From the NCBI RefSeq assembly GCF_003590875.1, contig NZ_QYUN01000002.1:2852001-2916000 (forward strand): a DNA stretch of 64,000 nt. The letters run 5' to 3'. Shown in pieces: positions 61,283 through 64,000 of this stretch (its first letter is position 1; the number at the start of each line of letters is the position of its first letter). The translations under genes and the position numbers were made by a program. Origin of the DNA: Noviherbaspirillum cavernae (GTDB lineage Bacteria > Pseudomonadota > Gammaproteobacteria > Burkholderiales > Burkholderiaceae_D). The notes under the pieces were generated by a model, which saw only the letters and a list, made by a program, of their open reading frames with translations, had not been told where the DNA came from and did no database searches.

Positions 61283-63004
61283 TCAGAAATATTTCACTGC
61301 CTGCAGCCAGGCGCGCGCACCGCGGTCCGGCTCGGATGTTGCCGCCTCGCTGCCCAGCTTCCAGCCGATGCTGGCCTTCACCAATACCTCGCCCGGCGCG
61401 GCCCATTGGAATGCGAATCCCGCAGCGGCGAGCCGGCGGCGATTCTCGCCGGTGCCGAACGGATCGCGATGCAACTTCGCCGCGCCGCCGTCGATGAAGC
61501 CGGCGACCTGCATCTGGCCGTAGCCGGCCGGCGCCAATGCACGGCGCAATTCGACGGTGGCAAGCGCGCCCTCATCGGCGGGCGCTTCACCCTGCGGATA
61601 GGCGCGCACGCCATCGGGGCCGCCAAGTGCGAATTTTTCCGACGAGTCGAGGTTCCTGCCGGCCCATTGGCCGCTGAACGCGGCGTAGAAGGACCATGCG
61701 GACCATGCGCCGCCCAACGGCAGTTGCGCGCCCGCCGCATACGTGAGCTTGTCGTAATGGCCACGGGTCTGCAGCGTGAATTCATCCTCGATCCGCGCGA
61801 GCGGCGACTGGATATCCAGCCGGCCCGAGGTATAGGCGATGGAGAAGTTGTACCTGCCGCCCGAGGCGCGCCACAGACCGTCCCCCGTCAGACCGGCACT
61901 GATCAGCTGCGCCGTCTTGTCCACCGTGCCGATCACCTCCGGCAAGACGCCGATACGATCCTGCAAGTCCTTGTCCTCGACGCTGACAACGGCATTGAGA
62001 TTGAAGCTGCGCGAGCGCACCAGCGGGTAGGTGGCGAACAGGCTGGCAATGCGCGCATCGCCATTGGCGTCCAGATCGGCGAACTCCTTGCCGAGCCGAT
62101 AGCTGCTGGCAGACCAGGCCGCGCCAAGCGCCAGTCCGCTCGTGCCGACCGGCACGCGATACGCCAGCCGCCCGTACAGCAGCCGTTCATTGCTGCCCTG
62201 CACGCGCGCGGTGAACTGGTCGCCGATGCCCAGCGGGCTGTTGAGCACCAGCGTGCCGCCCGCGCGATATGCACCGCTGTACCGATTGCCGTAATTGTCG
62301 ATATCGACGCTGCCGGCGGCGAAGCGTCCCGGCTCGACCGTCACCACCAGATCGGACAGGCCGACGCTGGCGCCCGGACGCAGGGCAGCCCTGGCCGCGC
62401 CGACGCCGGGCGTGTCGTTGAGCAGCAGGAGACCGCGTTCCAGACTGGGGCCGTGGACCGGATCGCCGGCCTGCGCCTGGCGCACCAGCAGCGCCATGCG
62501 CTCGTCGCCGATGCGCGCCGTATTGTGCAATTCGACCGCGCCGATGCGGCCTTCCAGCACCGCGATGTCGACCGTGCCGTCGCGGATTTCCTGGGCCGGC
62601 AGGTAGGCGCGCGCGACCGGATAGCCGTGTTCGCGATAGTGGCGCGTGATGCGCGCCGAGACCTCCTGCAGTTCCGCGATGGACAGTTCGCGTCTGTTCC
62701 ACGGCGTGAGCAAGCCGTTCAATTCATCGGCAGCAAAGTGTGTCGCGCCGCTGATGCGAAATGCCTGCACCGCCAGACGCGCATTGCCGGACGACGTCCC
62801 TGCCGCACGCTCCGGCTCCAGCAGGATGTCCGGCACCTGTTTCGGCGCAAGTTGCAGTGCCGGGCCGGCGCGATCGAGTTCGCGCATCGTGCGCCCGGCA
62901 TCCGGCAGCATTTGCGCCGCGAACTGTGCCATTGCACAGGAGGCGAACAGGGCGTTGAGGGCAGCGGCAAGCGCGCTGCGTCGAGCAATGCGGAGGACAG
63001 GCAT
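61283..63004 (-). CDS. TpsB: two-partner secretion outer membrane transporter
   Basis: 573 residues, ShlB/FhaC/HecB family. Signal peptide (RRSALAAALNALFASCAMAQ), a short N-terminal plug helix region, POTRA-2 (about 75-150: RLAVQAFRISGATHFAADEL), a second POTRA (VDIAVLEGRIGAVELHNTAR), then a 16-strand beta-barrel with FALGGPDGVRAYPQGEAPAD, the conserved 'GG..sVRgY' loop 6 motif, and a C-terminal strand ending in Phe. It exports TpsA encoded next. No clear ribosome-binding site at 63004. Confidence 0.9.
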   Translation of the reverse strand: MPVLRIARRSALAAALNALFASCAMAQFAAQMLPDAGRTMRELDRAGPALQLAPKQVPDILLEPERAAGTSSGNARLAVQAFRISGATHFAADELNGLLTPWNRRELSIAELQEVSARITRHYREHGYPVARAYLPAQEIRDGTVDIAVLEGRIGAVELHNTARIGDERMALLVRQAQAGDPVHGPSLERGLLLLNDTPGVGAARAALRPGASVGLSDLVVTVEPGRFAAGSVDIDNYGNRYSGAYRAGGTLVLNSPLGIGDQFTARVQGSNERLLYGRLAYRVPVGTSGLALGAAWSASSYRLGKEFADLDANGDARIASLFATYPLVRSRSFNLNAVVSVEDKDLQDRIGVLPEVIGTVDKTAQLISAGLTGDGLWRASGGRYNFSIAYTSGRLDIQSPLARIEDEFTLQTRGHYDKLTYAAGAQLPLGGAWSAWSFYAAFSGQWAGRNLDSSEKFALGGPDGVRAYPQGEAPADEGALATVELRRALAPAGYGQMQVAGFIDGGAAKLHRDPFGTGENRRRLAAAGFAFQWAAPGEVLVKASIGWKLGSEAATSEPDRGARAWLQAVKYF

Positions 63005-63138
63005 GGGCGTTTCGGGTTGAGCGATCGGTTCGACAGATCGGCGGCGATGTGCAGGCCGTTCCGGGAGGGGCGAATGCCGGGATGCGATGCGCGGCTTCCT
63101 GCGGAAGGCGCAATGACATCACATGCCGGAAAAATATT

Positions 63139-63150
63139 TGCCGTACGGCA
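63139..63150. promoter_or_regulatory. Palindrome upstream of tpsB
   Basis: TGCCGTACGGCA, a perfect 12-bp palindrome embedded in AT-rich flanks (AAATATT before, TTAAATA after) 135 bp before tpsB and 141 bp from the tetR stop. A candidate operator for the TetR regulator encoded just upstream; this is inference. Confidence 0.45.
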
Positions 63151-63290
63151 TTAAATACTTCGACGAATCGCAGTGTCAACGGAATGGACATGCCCGGACG
63201 GCGAAACTGAAAATTCCTCGGTTTTGCCGATGCCGGGAAAATTCTCTTGAAAAGTGCGGCGAACCGTGAATGCCGGCTGCAGCGCGAAAT

Positions 63291-63953
63291 TCAGGTCGCC
63301 GCCGCGTCCTCATGCGGCAGCGAATAGCTCAGAAAGCCAAGCACCAGCCTGACCATCTCGTCCTCGAACGCGCGGCTGCGCAGCAAGGCGGGCTGCTCGA
63401 CGGCTGCGGTCTGAATGGCACCGGAGATTGCGCGAAACATCACGAAGCGGCTTGCTTCGTCTTGCAACCGGCGTCGGTGCTCCGGGTGTGCGCGGTAGGC
63501 GGCACCGATGATCAGCGCGTAGTAGCGCTGCAATTCCCGGCCCAGGTCGGAATCGGCGGGTGCGTTGATCATTTCCGTCCGCAGGATGCCGCCGACGACG
63601 GGGCGTTCGCCGATGATGTCGATCATTGCGCCGATCAGCCGGCGCGAATTCGCCACCGCATCATCCGGCGAAGCCGACCAGCCGGACAGGATGCGCTCGG
63701 CCACCGTCAGCATCCGTTTCAGCTCGCGCGCCGCCAGCGTTTCCAGCAGGCTTTCCTTGTTGGAAAAGTACTGGTACACGGTCCCCACGCCGTAGCCCGA
63801 CACTTCCGCCACGCGCTGCGTGGTCAGTTCCGAGCGATCACCGCTTTCCAGAATCCGGCACGCCGCTTCGCACAGATTGTCGAGAGTCTGTTGTGTGCGG
63901 CGCTGCGAGCCGCCTTTGCCGTTGGGAGAAGAATGCGAGGGATCTTTTTGCAT
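63291..63953 (-). CDS. TetR-family regulator
   Basis: 220 residues. DNA-binding domain: RTQQTLDNLCEAACRILESG, LTTQRVAEVSGYGVGTVYQY, FSNKESLLETLAARELKRML. The C-terminal helices (about 90-210) resemble TetR regulators of efflux or lipid genes. It lies 286 bp upstream of tpsB in the same direction, so it may control tpsBA or genes beyond the window edge. The first ATG is used; no strong ribosome-binding site is seen. Confidence 0.83.
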   Translation of the reverse strand: MQKDPSHSSPNGKGGSQRRTQQTLDNLCEAACRILESGDRSELTTQRVAEVSGYGVGTVYQYFSNKESLLETLAARELKRMLTVAERILSGWSASPDDAVANSRRLIGAMIDIIGERPVVGGILRTEMINAPADSDLGRELQRYYALIIGAAYRAHPEHRRRLQDEASRFVMFRAISGAIQTAAVEQPALLRSRAFEDEMVRLVLGFLSYSLPHEDAAAT

Positions 63954-64000
63954 GGCGTGGCTTTGATGCGATGGTGGGCGACTGATCGATCGAACGCTTG

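Noticed and set aside
58566..63154. Long plus-strand frames (496, 472 and 656 codons) opposite the two-partner secretion genes
   Set aside because: Shadows of tpsA and tpsB; no start signals and no sensible composition.

Overview
The window is high-GC, gene-dense chromosomal DNA from a betaproteobacterium. The best fit is Burkholderiales, probably Oxalobacteraceae (Herbaspirillum/Noviherbaspirillum-like). The signs are polyhydroxybutyrate genes (phaA, phaB), GspA/GspB, Bug-type (TctC) solute-binding protein, CzcE-like protein, a glutaryl-CoA and pimeloyl-CoA type dehydrogenase set, and many short palindromic intergenic repeats. No rRNA, tRNA or CRISPR array was seen. The taxonomic placement is inference from gene content only.

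Layout. 1-13 kb: an NTF2-like fragment, a secreted metallo-beta-lactamase-fold hydrolase, EamA and LysE exporters, a CzcE-like metal protein, a small protein with a strict five-residue repeat, a GGDEF enzyme, a lipid-type methyltransferase, an M20 peptidase, a short malic enzyme, a PilJ-like soluble signalling protein and a two-CHRD lipoprotein. 13-29 kb: DUF3617 protein, gspA-gspB, two more diguanylate cyclases, a divergent EamA/AraC pair, a host-attachment protein, a thioesterase-DUF1653-alkB run, a His-rich secreted protein, a 163-bp foldback (MITE-like) element, SirB2, a zinc metallopeptidase, an S4 RNA-binding protein and one unrecognised protein. 29-37 kb: phaA-phaB, then a MarR regulator divergent from an RND efflux adaptor and pump, with a perfect 14-bp inverted-repeat operator between them.

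37-46 kb: secreted glycine-zipper and DUF1254 proteins, then an IclR regulator divergent from gcdH (two identical 15-bp palindromes between them), followed by a two-subunit acyl-CoA dehydrogenase resembling PimC/PimD. Together these could take pimeloyl-type dicarboxylyl-CoA to glutaryl-CoA and then crotonyl-CoA. Around them lie intergenic repeats, including two copies of a structured element of about 230 bp. Its stems differ in sequence between the copies but keep pairing. One copy is split by an IS481-family insertion exactly in a hairpin loop.

46-57.6 kb: a Bug binding protein and a benzoylformate decarboxylase-like enzyme divergent from a LysR regulator. Next comes an acyl-CoA ligase divergent from a TetR regulator (two operators 21 bp apart), a periplasmic ligand-binding protein and a 1105-residue single-chain biotin-dependent acyl-CoA carboxylase. 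The last set looks like a catabolic or assimilatory module for an unknown carboxylic acid. 57.7-64 kb: a two-partner secretion system (TpsB transporter, FHA-like TpsA exoprotein with four tandem MBG repeats) and a TetR regulator.

The most unusual signals are the covarying structured repeat with its IS insertion, the MITE-like element, the ligase/regulator/binding protein/fused carboxylase locus, and the period-5 repeat protein.
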